Of a stretch of 64,000 bases of DNA, positions 38,112-48,248 are shown piece after piece. The stretch is taken from positions 1 to 64,000 of the forward strand of contig CAXXFJ010000033.1 in NCBI GenBank assembly GCA_963677415.2, in the 5' to 3' direction. Position numbers and translations under genes: made by a program. A model generated the notes under the pieces. That model had not been told where the DNA came from. It did not search any database and worked only from the letters and a program-made list of their open reading frames with translations. Origin of the DNA: JAQUTK01 sp963677415 (GTDB taxonomy: Bacteria > Bacteroidota > Bacteroidia > Bacteroidales > JAQUTK01). Numbering within the stretch: the first letter of the stretch is position 1; each line of letters starts with the position of its first letter.

Positions 38112-39425
38112 ATGAAAATAGCAGTCACACATTTAGTTAAGTCAGTTAAATTGATAAGATATGTTTTTCTGATTGGTAGCATTTCTCTTTCAACTTTTCA
38201 TGTTGCAGCCATAAATCAGGTTGCTCAGAAAGATCAAAAAGGCAGTGGTTCCTTTTATTCCGGACAATATAGAAATGTATTTCTTGAATATGGGTACAAG
38301 AAGAACGACATCGACCTCAAAGTAGCGAAAGCCTATTCTGATCTTTTTGAAGGGCCGAACAAGGTTTACTTTGAAGTAGGTGATTCAATGGCCTATGTAT
38401 CAGATATAAAGAATAAAGATGCACGTACCGAAGGACTATCTTACGGTTTGATGATCGCTGTTCAGCTGAATAAGAAAGATGTTTTTGATCGTATCTGGCG
38501 GTGGACAAGCAAATATTTACAACACCACGGTGGTGCACGCGACTCCTATTTTGCCTGGAGCGTGGAGCCCAACTCTCTGAAGCATAATTCTGAAGGTTCA
38601 GCTTCCGACGGCGAACTCTATTTTATCACGGATCTGTTGTTTGCCTCCAATCGCTGGGGCAATGATACCGGTATCAACTACTACGCTGAAGCAAGAAAGA
38701 TTTTGGATGCTATGTGGAGTAAAGATGGCACGGATGGAGTACGCAACCTGATCAATGTGGAGCACAAACTGATTACATTTACTCCAGACAATTACGGTTA
38801 TACCTGGACAGATCCTTCCTATAATTTAGCTGCTTTCTATGAGATATGGGCTGAATATGCGAAGGATGGGAAAGAACAATTTTATCGTGATTGTGCCGAT
38901 TCTGCCAGTGTTTACCTCCACAAAGCATGTAATTCTGCAACGGCTCTCAATGCTGATTATACTGAATTTGATGGAACACCACGTTCTAACCGTAGGATGC
39001 CTGCGGCCTTCAGATATGATTCCTGGCGTGTCCCTATGAATATTTCTATGGATTATGCCTGGTTTGGTAAAGATAAAAAGTGGCAGCAGGATTATTGCCA
39101 GCGGATTCAAAAGTTCTTCTCTGACAAAGGAGTTGACACCTTTGAGGATCAGTTTAATGTGGATGGAACCCGTCCTGATTTTATTCTTCAGGCTGGAGGA
39201 TTTCAAAAGTTGCGCCATTCTTTAGGACTGGTTTCTACTGTTGCTGCGACATCGATGATTGGTACTCAGGCACAAAGTAAGAAATTTGTAGATGCCTTGT
39301 GGAATGCCAAACTGGAACCTTATGAGGATGGATATTTCGACCCATACTATGATGGATTGTTATACCTCTTCACTCTTATGCACTTAAGCGGTAATTATCA
39401 AATAATTAAACCTACAGCACTTTAA
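38112..39425 (+). CDS. GH8 family xylanase, possibly reducing-end exo-oligoxylanase
   Basis: 437 residues with a signal segment (YVFLIGSISLSTFHVAA). GH8 landmarks are DARTEGLSYGLMIAVQLN (acid Glu), SASDGELYFITDLLFASNRW (Asp) and FRYDSWRVPMNISMDYAWFG (Asp in the active-site helix region), in an alpha/alpha6 barrel of normal length. GH8 includes cellulases, chitosanases and xylan-active Rex enzymes. The xylan context and the match in size to Rex-type enzymes favour xylo-oligosaccharides. It lies 17 bp after GH43 and 46 bp before the esterase, so it is probably co-transcribed. Confidence 0.85.
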   Translation: MKIAVTHLVKSVKLIRYVFLIGSISLSTFHVAAINQVAQKDQKGSGSFYSGQYRNVFLEYGYKKNDIDLKVAKAYSDLFEGPNKVYFEVGDSMAYVSDIKNKDARTEGLSYGLMIAVQLNKKDVFDRIWRWTSKYLQHHGGARDSYFAWSVEPNSLKHNSEGSASDGELYFITDLLFASNRWGNDTGINYYAEARKILDAMWSKDGTDGVRNLINVEHKLITFTPDNYGYTWTDPSYNLAAFYEIWAEYAKDGKEQFYRDCADSASVYLHKACNSATALNADYTEFDGTPRSNRRMPAAFRYDSWRVPMNISMDYAWFGKDKKWQQDYCQRIQKFFSDKGVDTFEDQFNVDGTRPDFILQAGGFQKLRHSLGLVSTVAATSMIGTQAQSKKFVDALWNAKLEPYEDGYFDPYYDGLLYLFTLMHLSGNYQIIKPTAL

Positions 39426-39471
39426 AGTGCTTTCATACAAGTCTTTTTTTTAAAACATATTTTAGTAACGA

Positions 39472-41473
39472 ATGAAATCAATTATTTTCACAGCTTTGTT
39501 TGTGCTTGGACTACTGCTGAGTCCTGTCAATGCACAAAATCTTGAAAAAAGCGTCCCATCTGGTTTTGATGTTGTAAAAGCCGGTGTTGCGCAAGGTAAG
39601 ATAGACAGTCTTGTCTATGAGTCAAAAACTGTCGGAACCAACCGAAAAGTGCTTGTGTACACTCCTCCGGGCTATTCAAAAGGTAAGAAGTATCCCGTAC
39701 TCTATTTGTTGCATGGCATAGGAGGTGATGAAAAAGAATGGTTTAATCAGGGAAAGCCACAGGTAATTCTTGATAACCTGTATGCAGAAAAGAAAGTAGA
39801 ACCAATGATTGTGGTGTTGCCCAACGGACGGGCGATGAAAGATGACCGTGCTGTAGGAAATGTCTATGGCAAAGCAGCAGCATTTGCTACATTCGAACAA
39901 GATCTATTGAGCGACCTCATCCCGTTCATCGAAAAGAAATATCCGGTATTATCAGATCAGGAGCACCGTGCCATTGCAGGTCTTTCAATGGGTGGCGGAC
40001 AATCATTGAACTTCGGTTTGGGTAATCTTGACAAATTTGCATGGATAGGTGGCTTCTCATCTGCTCCAAACACAAAATCCCCCTCAGGAACTTCTTCCAG
40101 ATGCAGAAAAGGCTAAGGCTAAATTGAAACTTCTCTGGATTTCATGTGGTGATAAGGACGGTCTTATCACAAACAGCAAACGTACGCATGATTATCTGGT
40201 CACCAATCAGGTACCTCATATTTATCATGTTATTCCTGGTGGATTTCATGATTTCAATGTATGGAAACAGAACCTTTATATGTTCTCTCAACTCATATTC
40301 AAACCCGTTACTCCCTCTGTTTATTCGGACTATAACACCGTCGAAACAGCAGCCGAAGCAACCGCTGTGACTGGAACTCCTGCTGTGGCTGGAATTCCTG
40401 CTTCTACCAATAATTCAGGATCACAGTATCCTCAAATCTTACCCAATAACAGCGTACTCTTTCGCGTAAAAGCACCCGATGCAACAAAAGTACAGATTGA
40501 TTTGGGTAAGAAATACGACATGGTTAAAGAAGGAGACGGCACATGGGTGGTAACCACCGATCCTATTGTTGTCGGATTTCATTATTACTCTCTTTTGATT
40601 GATGGTGTGGCAGTGTGTGATCCTTCCAGTCAGACTTTTTACGGTATGGGTCGTATGGCAAGCGGTATTGAGATTCCTGAAAAAGGAGTTGATTATTCCT
40701 CAACGAAGAATGTAGCTCATGGTCAAGTCAGACAGATACGCTATTATTCAGTTATAACCAAATCATGGAGAAGAGCCTTTGTATATACTCCGGCTGGATA
40801 TGATACGAATCTTTCTGAAAGATATCCTGTACTTTACCTGCAACATGGAAGCGGAGAGGATGAAACCGGATGGGTGAATCAGGGAAAAATGGATTTGATT
40901 CTTGATAATCTGATAGCCGAAGGCAAAGCTAAGCCTATGATCGTAGTAATGGATAAAGGATATGCCGTAGATCCCGACGCACCCAGAAATCAGGGAGGAC
41001 AAGGAGCAAGAGGCATGTCACAGAATAACACACTGGAACAGGTTTTTATCAAAGAGATTATTCCTACAGTGGACAAAGAATTCCGCACCATTGCCGATCG
41101 TGATCATAGAGCAATGGCAGGTCTTTCCATGGGTGGATTCCAAACATTTCAAATCACCTTATCTAACTTGGATAAGTTTGCCTACATCGGAGGATTCAGT
41201 GGTGCCGGACAAATGCAGCAAAGTGGAGATTTCTCCAAGCTATACAATGGTGTTTGGTCGGATGTAAATGCATTTAATAAGAAGGTCAAACTGATGTATC
41301 TTAGTATTGGTACCGCAGAAGCTGAAAGAATGTACCAGACGGTAAATAATTTTCACAAAGAACTGGAAAAGGCAGGGATTAAACATGTCTATTACGAATC
41401 TCCCGGCACGGCTCACGAATGGCTTAGTTGGAGAAGATCGTTGAATCAATTTGCAAGTCTGATTTTTAAATAA
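39472..41473 (+). pseudogene. Tandem CE1 esterase (CE1-CBM48-CE1), one frameshift
   Basis: A signal peptide (FTALFVLGLLLSPVNAQ) precedes a CE1 esterase with nucleophile motif AGLSMGGGQS. The printed frame stops at 40116, but the other frame carries on with KLLWISCGDKDGLITNSKR and a catalytic-histidine block GGFHDFNVWK. The shift is near the C run at 40079-40083. An Ala/Thr-rich linker, a CBM48-like domain (VLFRVKAPDATKVQIDLG) and a second complete CE1 domain (LYLQHGSGEDETGW, AGLSMGGFQTFQ, SPGTAHEWLSWRR) follow. Restored, it is one protein of about 667 residues. CE1 members are feruloyl or acetyl-xylan esterases, which fits xylan debranching. Confidence 0.8.
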
Positions 41474-41499
41474 TACCAACTATCTAATACAAAAGAACG

Positions 41500-42654
41500 A
41501 TGAAACAGAATATCTTAACAGCATTATTGCTGTTGCTATTCACTACTGCAGGCTTCGCCCAAAGTGTTGATTTATTTAAAGATACTCAACCTCTGGCAAC
41601 GAATGTTCCAGGTGCTGATTTCCCACGAATTGATGCTCAAAACAGAGCTACATTCAGAGTGGAAGCTCCCAATGCGCAGAAAGTTCAGCTCGATTTGGGC
41701 AAAGTGTTTGACATGGTAAAAGGAGATGACGGAGTTTGGACTGTGACCACTGACGCTTTGATTCCCGGATTTCACTACTATTATTTGATGATCGATGGTT
41801 TTCGCTTTTCAGACCCTGCCAGCGAAACCTTTTTTGGTGTAGGCAAAAGAATGAGTGGCATTGAAGTCCCTGCTTCTGATCAGGACTTTTATACGAGAAA
41901 GAATGTACCTCATGGTCAAATCAGAGAGTGCTACTTCTATTCGAATGTTAGAAAAACGTTCGAAACGATTTATGTGTACACGCCTGCGGAATATGAAACC
42001 AATTCCACCGTGAAATATCCGGTTCTCTATCTGCAACATGGAATGGGAGAGGATAGAACCGGTTGGGGTACCCAGGGTAAGATGAATGTTATCATGGATA
42101 ATCTGATTGCCGAAGGAAAGGCAAAACCTATGATTATTGTTGTTAGTGATGGAGGCGTGGCAGCCATGTTTAAGGCTAAACCAGGCGAAGATCCGAATGA
42201 AGCGAGATCTCGCTTTGGAGCCGATTTCTCTCCATTACTTTTGAATGAGATTATCCCTTTTACCGAAAAAACATTCCGTGTGCTTGCCGATCGTGATCAT
42301 CGTGCGATGGCAGGTTTGTCGTGGGGCGGATTTCAGACTTTCCAGATTGCTTTGACTAATCTCGACAAGTTCTCCTATATTGGTGGATTTAGCGGAGCCG
42401 GCATGTTCAATGCAGAAACCGAACTCAAGACTGTGTACAACGGAGCCTTTAGCAATCCGACCGAGTTCAACAAGAAAGTACATACTTTATTTATAGGTAT
42501 TGGATCTGTAGAAGGACAACGCATGAAAGCACTCAGTGATGCGCTTAAAAAAGGAGGAATCAATAATGTCTATTATGAATCACCCGGTACGGCTCACGAA
42601 TGGTTGACATGGCGCAGATGTTTACATGAATTTACTCCGCTGCTATTTAAATAA
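41500..42654 (+). CDS. CBM48-CE1 esterase (feruloyl/acetyl-xylan esterase type)
   Basis: 384 residues. Signal peptide (LTALLLLLFTTAGFAQ), then a CBM48-like domain (ATFRVEAPNAQKVQLDLGK, to about residue 125) and a CE1 alpha/beta hydrolase with LYLQHGMGEDRTGWG, nucleophile in AGLSWGGFQTFQ, and catalytic histidine in SPGTAHEWLTW. It is a close paralogue of the second half of the preceding protein, so a duplication produced the pair. It should remove ferulate or acetate from xylan. 26 bp after the previous stop. Confidence 0.85.
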   Translation: MKQNILTALLLLLFTTAGFAQSVDLFKDTQPLATNVPGADFPRIDAQNRATFRVEAPNAQKVQLDLGKVFDMVKGDDGVWTVTTDALIPGFHYYYLMIDGFRFSDPASETFFGVGKRMSGIEVPASDQDFYTRKNVPHGQIRECYFYSNVRKTFETIYVYTPAEYETNSTVKYPVLYLQHGMGEDRTGWGTQGKMNVIMDNLIAEGKAKPMIIVVSDGGVAAMFKAKPGEDPNEARSRFGADFSPLLLNEIIPFTEKTFRVLADRDHRAMAGLSWGGFQTFQIALTNLDKFSYIGGFSGAGMFNAETELKTVYNGAFSNPTEFNKKVHTLFIGIGSVEGQRMKALSDALKKGGINNVYYESPGTAHEWLTWRRCLHEFTPLLFK

Positions 42655-42681
42655 GCCTACAAATTATAAATAAATTATTCA

Positions 42682-43611
42682 ATGAAACGTTTCTCAATTC
42701 TCCTTTTAACGCTGATAGGGTTCACTCAATGTTACAGTCAGCAGTTTTCTAAAAACTGGAAAGACTTGAACTATGCCAGTGACAGTATGATTTATCATAA
42801 ACTGGATATTTATTTACCGCAGGTGCAAAAGAGCAGTTATCCTGTCATAATTTCTATTTATGGTAGTGCATGGATGTCAAACAGTTCCAAAGGAGCCGCT
42901 CTTGGACCATTGGGCAAAGCATTGCTTGATGCCGGTTTTGCAGTTGTTACCCCCAATCACCGGTCAAGTATGGATGCCAAATTTCCCGCACCCATGCAGG
43001 ATATAAAAGCAGCTATCCGATTTGTGAGAGCCAATGCGGCAATGTATCAACTTGATACTTCGTTTGTCGGCATCACCGGTAGTTCCTCAGGAGGCAACAT
43101 GGCTGCTATGGCTGGAACATCTCGATATGTAAAGACGTTCACGATTGGTGATGTTACTCTTGATATAGAAGGTAAAGTTGGCCCAAATACGGCTTACAGC
43201 AGTTCGGTTGATGCAGTTGTAGATTGGTTTGGCCCAACAAACATGCTAGTCATGGACTCATGTGGAGGCACTGATTTTATCCACAATGATGCTAATTCAC
43301 CGGCATCGCTCTATATTGGAGGTCCAATACAGGAAAACAAAGAGAAGTGTCTAATGTCAAGTCCAATAACCTTTATTGATCCAAGTGATCCGCCATTCCT
43401 CATTTTCCACGGAGATAAAGACAGGGTAGTGCCTCATTGTCAGAGTGAAATACTTTTTGATGCTTTGCAGAAAGCCAAAGTCCCCAGTCAGTTCTTTCTT
43501 GTTCCGGATGGACAGCATGGCCCTGGCGTACAAGTAGAGAAGAATCTAAAAATGATGGTCGACTTTTTTCAAAAAGAGTTAATGAAGAAAGGAGCAGATA
43601 AAAGGTTTTAG
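42682..43611 (+). CDS. Secreted alpha/beta hydrolase (BD-FAE-like acetyl/feruloyl esterase)
   Basis: 309 residues. A signal segment (FSILLLTLIGFTQCYSQ) is followed by an esterase/lipase fold: VIISIYGSAWMSNSSKG takes the place of the HGGG oxyanion loop, the nucleophile is in GITGSSSGGNMAAM, the acid is in LIFHGDKDRVVPH and a histidine in DGQHGPG. The GSSSGG elbow and the lid region resemble BD-FAE/DLH-type carbohydrate esterases. Last gene of the xylan run, followed by a strong terminator at 43681-43728. Confidence 0.8.
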   Translation: MKRFSILLLTLIGFTQCYSQQFSKNWKDLNYASDSMIYHKLDIYLPQVQKSSYPVIISIYGSAWMSNSSKGAALGPLGKALLDAGFAVVTPNHRSSMDAKFPAPMQDIKAAIRFVRANAAMYQLDTSFVGITGSSSGGNMAAMAGTSRYVKTFTIGDVTLDIEGKVGPNTAYSSSVDAVVDWFGPTNMLVMDSCGGTDFIHNDANSPASLYIGGPIQENKEKCLMSSPITFIDPSDPPFLIFHGDKDRVVPHCQSEILFDALQKAKVPSQFFLVPDGQHGPGVQVEKNLKMMVDFFQKELMKKGADKRF

Positions 43612-43680
43612 AATATACTTCGATGAAGTCTACTCTATTGAAATAACGATGGAATAGCAACAATCAACTTGTTCCATACA

Positions 43681-43728
43681 AATAAGAAGCGTAACCCCTG
43701 GTAATCCGGGATAGTTACGCTTCTTATT
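43681..43728. terminator. Rho-independent terminator after the xylan operon
   Basis: Perfect 15-bp arms AATAAGAAGCGTAAC and GTTACGCTTCTTATT enclose 18 bases that can pair further (CCC with GGG). Located 70 bp after the esterase stop. Confidence 0.8.
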
Positions 43729-43785
43729 ATAATAATTCTGTAAGTTATACGTTTAGATTTTATCTAAGTTATTCAATCTTTATTG

Positions 43786-43793
43786 TATTTTTG
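43786..43793 (+). promoter_or_regulatory. Possible -7 promoter element for the DUF4424-like gene
   Basis: TATTTTTG matches TAnnTTTG, 83 bp before the start codon at 43877, but no TTTG lies at the right distance upstream. Confidence 0.3.
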
Positions 43794-43876
43794 CGAGGGT
43801 GTTACAGTTGTATGTTGGATGGTAGTTGTTGGGTGTGAATCTTATTAAATTAACTCTTTAAACTCGATCTGAATCT

Positions 43877-44688
43877 ATGAAGAAAGCGATATCGGCATTA
43901 TTCATTCTCTGTATGACATTACCAGTCTTTGGCAATGACGGAGTGTATAACACGCGTGGTGGGGTTATTTACCCTACGAAGGAAACCAAAATTTCTCTTG
44001 AGAAAGAAAACTTATCATTTACTGTTCGAGACAATGTCTGTCATGTCAATATCTCATTCGAGTTTAACAACCCGGAGAGTGTTGAACGAAAACTAATGAT
44101 TGGATTTCAAGCGCCAACAGCCGTTGGTGATATGTCGGATGAGATCAGAAACACAAACCAGATTACAGACTTTAAGATCCTCTCCAACGGACAGACATTG
44201 CCTTTCAAAGTGAAGCAGCTGAACGCGAGGACAGCGAACTAAAAGAACCCAAGGAGATCCATTTCTCGCAATTAAAGCAAGGGGTTTTTGTGTACTTATT
44301 TGAATTGTCCTTTAAGCCCGGACTGAATAAGATAGATCACAGTTACACATTCCCGGCAAGCTCCAATGTACTATATAGCCAGTTTTATAACTATATCTTA
44401 ACGACAGGAGCTAAATGGTCAGGCGGAAAAATAAAAAACCTGACAGTTCAGATTGACCTTGGAGAGAATAAGTCTTTTTATGTGAATGACATCTTTGGGA
44501 AAGACGCTAAATGGTCAATAATCGGCAGTGGTGAAGTAACAAAAGAAAGTTTCCGTAATCACGACAAAGACACAGCAAAAATAATTAAAGTCAACTCTGG
44601 CAAGCTTCAGATCAATGTGTCTGACTTACAGCCCCAACGAAATATAGAGTTTGGTATTCGAAATGAAAAGACAGCCCAGCTTAAATAA
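43877..44688 (+). pseudogene. DUF4424-like secreted protein, one frameshift
   Basis: Signal peptide MKKAISALFILCMTLPVFGN followed by DGVYNTRGGVIYPTKETKIS, the start typical of DUF4424-like proteins. A beta-rich chain follows (ISFEFNNPESVERKLMIGFQ). The frame breaks near 44216. The second part (EPKEIHFSQLKQGVFVYLFE, then HSYTFPASSNVLYSQFYNY) continues in another frame to TAA at 44688. The restored length is about 270 residues. Function unknown. No link to sugar metabolism is evident, and hairpins on both sides separate it from its neighbours. Confidence 0.55.
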
Positions 44689-44726
44689 GACAAAAACATT
44701 CGTTTAGTCGGATGCGGACCAAAAAC

Positions 44727-44767
44727 AACGTGGGATGTGAAGCTTCAACAGCTTCACATCCCACGTT
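44727..44767. terminator. Bidirectional terminator hairpin between convergent genes
   Basis: Perfect 18-bp stem, AACGTGGGATGTGAAGCT with its complement, and a 5-base loop, with A- and T-rich flanks on both sides. It serves the DUF4424-like gene (plus) and the GH2 gene (minus), whose stop lies 7 bp away. Confidence 0.9.
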
Positions 44768-44773
44768 TCCTTT

Positions 44774-47212
44774 TTACTTTGTTTGAAGTTTGACTTTGGA
44801 AGCCTTCAGTCCGGAGGTTGAGGCTTTCAGAATTACTTCTCCCGGCTGTTGTCCAGAGCGTAAGATCACCAGAGCAGATCCTTGGAAGAGTCTTCGCTGG
44901 TTGCCCACATGAAGTTCTTCAGAGGTCAGATCCCCATTATCGACAGCTACGATCCGGGCATTCCCTTCCACCTCAAACGTAAGGTTTTGGTTTGCATCAA
45001 AGACGCGGCGTCCTTTCGAATCAACAGCGTAAACGCGTATATGCTGTAGATCCAACCCATCCGCTTTCCAGTTGATCGAATCCGGTTCCAGTTTCAGCGC
45101 GACAGCCTTTCCGGTTGTTTCCAACATGTGGCGAGCAACTTCCTTGCCGTTCGTTCGTGCTATTGCTACGATATTACCTTTCTGATAAGCAATGTTTTCC
45201 CAACGGATTCGGTTACGGCCTTTCGTATTATCCTTTTCATTCAGCTTCTTGCCGATTGATTTGCCATTGATAAGCAGTTCCACTTCATCCGCATTTGTAT
45301 AGGTGTACAGAGATATCTGACTTCCATCTATACGATTCCAGTTTTCTGTCATAGGAGTAGTAGCGACATTCACCTGATTCCAATTCTTTGTACCTTCCTT
45401 TGCTTCGATGAGAGCGATGTGAACCATTGGTTCATCACTAAACATACTCTTCATCAGATAAGCTTGAGGCTTGGGTTGCAAAGAGATATCAAAAACTCCC
45501 TGCATCCAGCCTTTAGCAGGCCAACCGCCTGATTCACCCAGATAATCTACCAGTCCCCAATAAGCCAGTCCCACGACTTTATCCAGTTCCATCTCATAAT
45601 AGTTCGGGCCCATAGCATTGACAGCAGCTTCACTCTGATAAAATATCATATTCGGATATCTTGCCGCATCCCCCTTGAAAAACATATATCGGTAGTTGTA
45701 ACTTGCTATATCAGTCTCCAAAGCCAGTTCAGCAGGAAGATCCGGTTTGTCGTAGCTGCGACTGGTCGGAGCCATGGCAACAGTTGTCGGACGTGTCTTG
45801 TCATACCGTTTAATCAGAACATTCTGTAATCTGTAAGGAGTAACTCCCCAATCATCATACACATTACCCCAGTACTGCAGCTCATTACCCAAGCTCCACA
45901 TAATGACACAAGGGTGATTACGGTCCCGTTTGATGAACTCCGGTACCGCCTTTGGCCAAAGCTCCATCCAGGCAACCCGTCCACCGGTATTATTATCGTT
46001 CCATTTATCAAAAAGTTCGTCTACCACCAGAATACCATACTTATCTGCCAGATCCAGGAAGGACTTGCTGTACGGATTATGCGACGTACGGATATGATTC
46101 AGTCCAAACGACTTCATTAACTGCAAACGTTTCTCGATACCACGTTCATAAGCTGCAGCACCCAGAGCACCCATTTCGTGGTGATTGGCATTCCCTTTCA
46201 GTATCACTTTCTTGCCGTTCAGTTTGAAACCGAATGCCGGCGAATATTCAATCGTGCGGATACCAAAATACTCGTTGCACTGATCAGCAACAGATCCGTC
46301 TGATCGTAGGATGCTGACCTGTATGGTATAGAGTTGAGGCGATTCGCAAGACCACAAAAGCGGATTGTCAATCTTGATTGGTTCCAGCTGATATTCCCGG
46401 ATTCGATAGTTGCCGATGGGCAGTTTGGATTGCACACTCTTCACTACCTGTCCCTTCGGATCCAGAATCTTCACATCTACCAGTAGATCCATCTTTTGTC
46501 TGGACAGATTCTCTATTTCCGTCTGAATAGCAATGGTAGCACTATTTCCGGTAATCTCCGGTGTGGTGATATAGATGCCATGACGAGCTATTCCCAGTTG
46601 CGCATCCTTGATGATCATATTCACATCGCGATACAACCCCGCACCCGTGTACCAGCGCGAGTTTAGAGGTTCACGGGTATCAGCTTTCACAGCAATCACA
46701 TTCGGTTCGCCCCATTTCAGCTCATTCGTTACATCAATCTCAAATCCAAGATATCCGTAATCAGTACCGCCGATCAGCTTCCCATTCAGAAAGACATCCG
46801 CCACATACAGAATACCTTCGAAGTCAAGAATTACCCGTTTGCCTTTATCGGCAATATCCGGCGTGAAGCTCTTTCGATACCATCCGATGCCCATCTCCTT
46901 AAAACCACGCGCACTGAGGCGGCTTCTGATATTGGCAAACGCTACATTGTTATTTCCGGTTTCTGTAGCTTGAGGAGCCACCCACGGTTGACTGATTTGG
47001 AAATCATGAGGTACATCAATCACCATCCAGCCAGCATCATCCAAGCCGGGGAGTTGCGCATTTTCCAGATCACCGGCATGAAACTTCCAGCCAAAATTCA
47101 TGGATACCACTTTTCTTCCCTTCTGCTCGGCTGTCTGAGAGACACTCTGTGCGGTGAGATACGAAGGGATCATCAAGAAGGAACTAATAATGAGTAACAG
47201 TAACTTTTTCAT
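44774..47212 (-). CDS. Secreted GH2 family glycosidase
   Basis: About 812 residues from ATG 47212, which starts MKKLLLLIISSFLMIPSYL, a standard signal peptide. Earlier in-frame starts at 47230 (ATG) and 47239 (TTG) lie at or upstream of the expected transcription start. GH2 domains are visible: VIDVPHDFQISQPW, VFLNGKLIGGTDYGYLGFEI, SRWYTGAGLYRDV, barrel GNANHHEMGALGAAAYE, IRTSHNPYSKSFLDLADKYG, acid/base Glu in MWSLGNELQYWG, nucleophile region FYQSEAAVN. C-terminal DUF4982-like and Ig-like modules follow. It is monocistronic on the minus strand. The substrate could be a beta-galactoside or another beta-glycoside. Confidence 0.85.
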   Translation of the reverse strand: MKKLLLLIISSFLMIPSYLTAQSVSQTAEQKGRKVVSMNFGWKFHAGDLENAQLPGLDDAGWMVIDVPHDFQISQPWVAPQATETGNNNVAFANIRSRLSARGFKEMGIGWYRKSFTPDIADKGKRVILDFEGILYVADVFLNGKLIGGTDYGYLGFEIDVTNELKWGEPNVIAVKADTREPLNSRWYTGAGLYRDVNMIIKDAQLGIARHGIYITTPEITGNSATIAIQTEIENLSRQKMDLLVDVKILDPKGQVVKSVQSKLPIGNYRIREYQLEPIKIDNPLLWSCESPQLYTIQVSILRSDGSVADQCNEYFGIRTIEYSPAFGFKLNGKKVILKGNANHHEMGALGAAAYERGIEKRLQLMKSFGLNHIRTSHNPYSKSFLDLADKYGILVVDELFDKWNDNNTGGRVAWMELWPKAVPEFIKRDRNHPCVIMWSLGNELQYWGNVYDDWGVTPYRLQNVLIKRYDKTRPTTVAMAPTSRSYDKPDLPAELALETDIASYNYRYMFFKGDAARYPNMIFYQSEAAVNAMGPNYYEMELDKVVGLAYWGLVDYLGESGGWPAKGWMQGVFDISLQPKPQAYLMKSMFSDEPMVHIALIEAKEGTKNWNQVNVATTPMTENWNRIDGSQISLYTYTNADEVELLINGKSIGKKLNEKDNTKGRNRIRWENIAYQKGNIVAIARTNGKEVARHMLETTGKAVALKLEPDSINWKADGLDLQHIRVYAVDSKGRRVFDANQNLTFEVEGNARIVAVDNGDLTSEELHVGNQRRLFQGSALVILRSGQQPGEVILKASTSGLKASKVKLQTK

Positions 47213-47236
47213 AGGTATATTGATTTTCATTTGTTG

Positions 47237-47269
47237 CAAAAATACGATTGTTATTTGAAATTCAGCAAG
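47237..47269 (-). promoter_or_regulatory. Promoter of the minus-strand GH2 gene
   Basis: Read on the minus strand, TATTTTTG (47244-47237) is preceded after 21 bp by CTTG (47269-47266), one base off TTTG. Transcription would start near 47230, which argues for the ATG at 47212. Confidence 0.55.
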
Positions 47270-47291
47270 AAACGTAAGTCAACTTTTCTTG

Positions 47292-47391
47292 TTTGCAACT
47301 CCTTTTTTGCATTTTGCATCGTGTATATCGCAATCTTTTTGCAATTTTGCATTGAAAAGAGATTTCTATCACAAACTTTTTGCAGTTCATC
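47292..47391. repeat. Three degenerate copies of a GCAA-N-TTTTTGCA element
   Basis: Units begin at 47292 (TTTGCAACTCCTTTTTTGCA), 47327 (ATCGCAATCTTTTTGCA) and 47368 (ATCACAAACTTTTTGCA), spaced 35 and 41 bp. They lie between the GH2 promoter and the nitroreductase start, and resemble the units upstream of hipBA at 49883-50021. Confidence 0.6.
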
Positions 47392-47426
47392 TCGTTGGAA
47401 GGATAACAAACAAATATATAAAGATT

Positions 47427-48248
47427 ATGGATTTATTGACGATCAATCACACCACATGCACAAGCTGTGGCATTTGCATACAGAGCTGCCCGGTATCTAT
47501 TATATCATTCGGAGAAGATAAGTTCCCATTCGTAAAAGAGGGGTCAGCCAAACGATGTGTCTTGTGCGGACATTGTGTTTCCGTTTGTCCCGACTCAGCA
47601 ATAAAGCACAACCTTTTGCCGGATACAGCACCAATCCGCAAAGAAATAAAGGATCAGATTACTCCGACAAATATCGCCGAATATTTCAAGAGCCGTCGTT
47701 CTATCCGTAAGTTTATCTCCAAACCCGTGGCAAAACCACTTTTGGAGGAAGTCTTTGACATTGTCAGTTATGCGCCAACCGGAGTGAACTCGCAAATGAA
47801 CAAATGGGTTGTTGTAAGTGATCCAACGATTATCCATCAGTTAAGTGATGGCGTCATTGAATGGATGAAAGCAGCGATTACGGTAAATCCCGAGTTTGCC
47901 AAACTCCTTAATTTTGCCGGACTAATCTATATGTATGAACAAGGCAACGATGTGATTTGTCGCAATGCCCCCAGTTTGGTCATCGGTTATACCAATGCAT
48001 CTTATACCGGCGGCACTATTGACTCAGTGATAGCAACATCGCATCTTGAAGTCTTGCTTCCGGCGTTTGGTTTGGGTAGTTGCTGGGCCGGTTATCTAAT
48101 GATCGCTTTGAGGTATTCTCCCGAAATGCGGAAGATGATCGGGCTTGATGACTCGCATACCATACATTCAGCAACGATGATAGGCTATCCCCAATATCAC
48201 TATTACAAAATACCGGCCCGCAAAGACCCACAGGTAAGCTGGATGTAA
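47427..48248 (+). CDS. Ferredoxin-nitroreductase fusion protein
   Basis: The ATG at 47427 is chosen because the upstream extension to 47289 runs through the repeat array. The first 60 residues hold two complete 4Fe-4S motifs (CTSCGICIQSCP and CVLCGHCVSVCP). From about residue 80 a nitroreductase/FMN domain follows (SRRSIRKFISKPV, SYAPTGVNSQMNKWVVVSD, GLGSCWAGYLMIA). The family uses ferredoxin electrons or internal clusters with FMN to reduce small molecules. The natural substrate is unknown. No signal peptide, so cytosolic. It is probably a single-gene unit. Confidence 0.85.
   Translation: MDLLTINHTTCTSCGICIQSCPVSIISFGEDKFPFVKEGSAKRCVLCGHCVSVCPDSAIKHNLLPDTAPIRKEIKDQITPTNIAEYFKSRRSIRKFISKPVAKPLLEEVFDIVSYAPTGVNSQMNKWVVVSDPTIIHQLSDGVIEWMKAAITVNPEFAKLLNFAGLIYMYEQGNDVICRNAPSLVIGYTNASYTGGTIDSVIATSHLEVLLPAFGLGSCWAGYLMIALRYSPEMRKMIGLDDSHTIHSATMIGYPQYHYYKIPARKDPQVSWM

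Noticed and set aside
38826..39218. 130-residue minus-strand open frame
   Set aside because: It lies inside the intact GH8 gene on the opposite strand. Composition is that of a shadow frame.
47213..47239. Upstream starts (TTG 47239, ATG 47230) for the minus-strand GH2
   Set aside because: The TTG lies inside the -7 promoter element, the 47230 ATG coincides with the predicted transcript start, and the signal peptide begins at 47212.
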